The notes under the pieces are model-generated. The model saw nothing but the letters and a program-made list of their open reading frames with translations. It was not told the DNA's origin and made no database searches. A stretch of 35,162 nucleotides of DNA, taken from positions 3,557-38,718 of the forward strand of contig JBBBWG010032719.1 of assembly GCA_037176905.1 (NCBI GenBank), read 5' to 3'. Positions 34,235 to 35,162 of this stretch are shown here, piece after piece. This DNA comes from Azolla pinnata. Its lineage: Eukaryota; Streptophyta; Polypodiopsida; Salviniales; Salviniaceae. The position numbers were made by a program, and so were the translations under genes. Positions within the stretch are counted from its first letter, which is position 1. Each line of letters opens with the position of its first letter.

Positions 34235-35162
34235 TATCCATTGTAATGGATGAAATGGTAAAACTTGAAATCACTTCTGGGGGTTACTATTCATGACCAT
34301 ATCAGGACTCAAGTCTGTGGTCAATATTTTCTCTTATGTTACATAATTTGAGACATTTTTACTGATTTTACAGTATTGTAATGTACCCCAATATAGATAT
34401 AGTCAATCATGTAAGTTCATTCTACAACAAAATATTTTTGCCAACTTGATTTTGAGACGATTTCATTGTCTATAAGAGAGAATTGGCTTTCAAGATACAC
34501 GTTGGAGTATCCTAGAACTGGCTGCAAATATGCTGGCCAATTTAAAACTTTGGTTGTTGAACAATGAACTGTAGTAAGAGAATTTATCGTAAGGAATCTG
34601 AATATAAGCTTACGAGAGAAGGGCATTGCCACACTATCTTACGAGGGTGTAGATGAATTGTGTAGTGGTGGTAGGGGTGATCAGGGACTTCATCAAGAAG
34701 ACAAGGGTGCACAATGCAGCTCTGAAATGTTCTTGATGACCATTATGCAAGGATTCCATACATCTACAAAAAGGACTGTGCATAATCATATGCTTAGGCA
34801 TATTCAGTATGCATTTATTCTAGCCATACAATGGAGGCCATTAGTAGGAACAAGATGTGTTTTTTAATCCAGATCTTTGTCTATATTCTGAGAGTATGTC
34901 ATATGCTTCCTCGAGCTCCTTTACCAAGATTCTCCTATAAAATCTCTGCTTCCATGTTCTTTTCCTTGGAAAGAGTATGCCATCCACATATAAAATGGAA
35001 GGCATATATGCACGAACCGCGAAATTGTAACCGATGCCTGATAGGGCTACCTCAGGCTGAGATGATCCTAGATGATTTTATACATAAGCTTGCAAATGAG
35101 CCCTTCATCTCCTTGCTGCCTTGAAGCCTAATGGTTGAGATATGTACATAAGCTTGCAAATG
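34235..35162. other. 3' flank and intergenic DNA, no gene recognised
   Basis: The first part is the probable 3' UTR of the PGM-like gene. The open frame at 34831-35124 has no recognisable motif. Two identical 18-bp words (tacataagcttgcaaatg) lie at 35081-35098 and 35145-35162, the second ending exactly at the window edge. Confidence 0.6.

Noticed and set aside
34831-35124. Possible retrotransposon fragment
   Set aside because: A first look suggested a polyprotein remnant, but no protease, integrase or reverse-transcriptase motif could be found.

Overview
This window is nuclear DNA from a land plant. The protein-coding genes are interrupted by GT-AG introns, there are TTTAGGG-type (plant telomere-like) motifs, and all five recognisable genes belong to plant families. 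I cannot name the species. A large intronless PLS-class PPR gene built of near-identical modules, AT-rich intergenic DNA and one multi-kb intron suggest a seed-free plant, such as a fern, lycophyte or moss, with a fern slightly favoured. This is inference only.

Layout from left to right. (1) 1776-10129, minus strand: a complete 13-exon gene for exportin-T (XPOT/PAUSED, tRNA nuclear export), which I rebuilt exon by exon to 992 codons. (2) 10130-13199: intergenic DNA with low-complexity patches. (3) 13195-14182, plus strand: a broken duplicate of the first exon and first intron of the SR45 gene that lies further right. (4) 14188-16281, plus strand: an intronless PLS-type pentatricopeptide repeat (PPR) gene whose start lies exactly at the edge of that duplicate. 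(5) 16282-19556: intergenic DNA, a 55-bp tandem repeat running into a 100-N assembly gap, then about 0.8 kb of alternating purine-pyrimidine microsatellite. (6) 19566-23164, plus strand: a complete 12-exon SR45/RNPS1 gene (407 aa, one RRM, RS-rich tail). (7) 25377-29011, minus strand: a complete 10-exon gene for a SIS3-like membrane RING-H2 E3 ligase (319 aa), convergent with SR45. (8) 29012-31577: a 2.6-kb divergent intergenic region with telo-boxes, a (CT)n tract, about eight copies of a 75-100 bp tandem repeat, interstitial telomere-like sequence and a (GAA)n tract. (9) 31578-34234, plus strand: a six-exon gene of about 325 codons for a plant-conserved protein related to cofactor-independent phosphoglycerate mutases; one intron appears to be of the GC-AG type. 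(10) 34235-35162: no gene seen.

The genes are not an operon-like system. Three act in RNA metabolism (tRNA export, splicing/EJC, organelle RNA), but that is probably coincidence. The most interesting biology is structural: the 5' part of SR45 (upstream DNA, exon 1 and intron 1) was duplicated, the left copy decayed, and the PPR gene now starts at the breakpoint, apparently with SR45-derived sequence as its 5' leader and perhaps part of its N-terminus. All exon boundaries given here come from reading frame, splice consensus and family knowledge, without transcript data.
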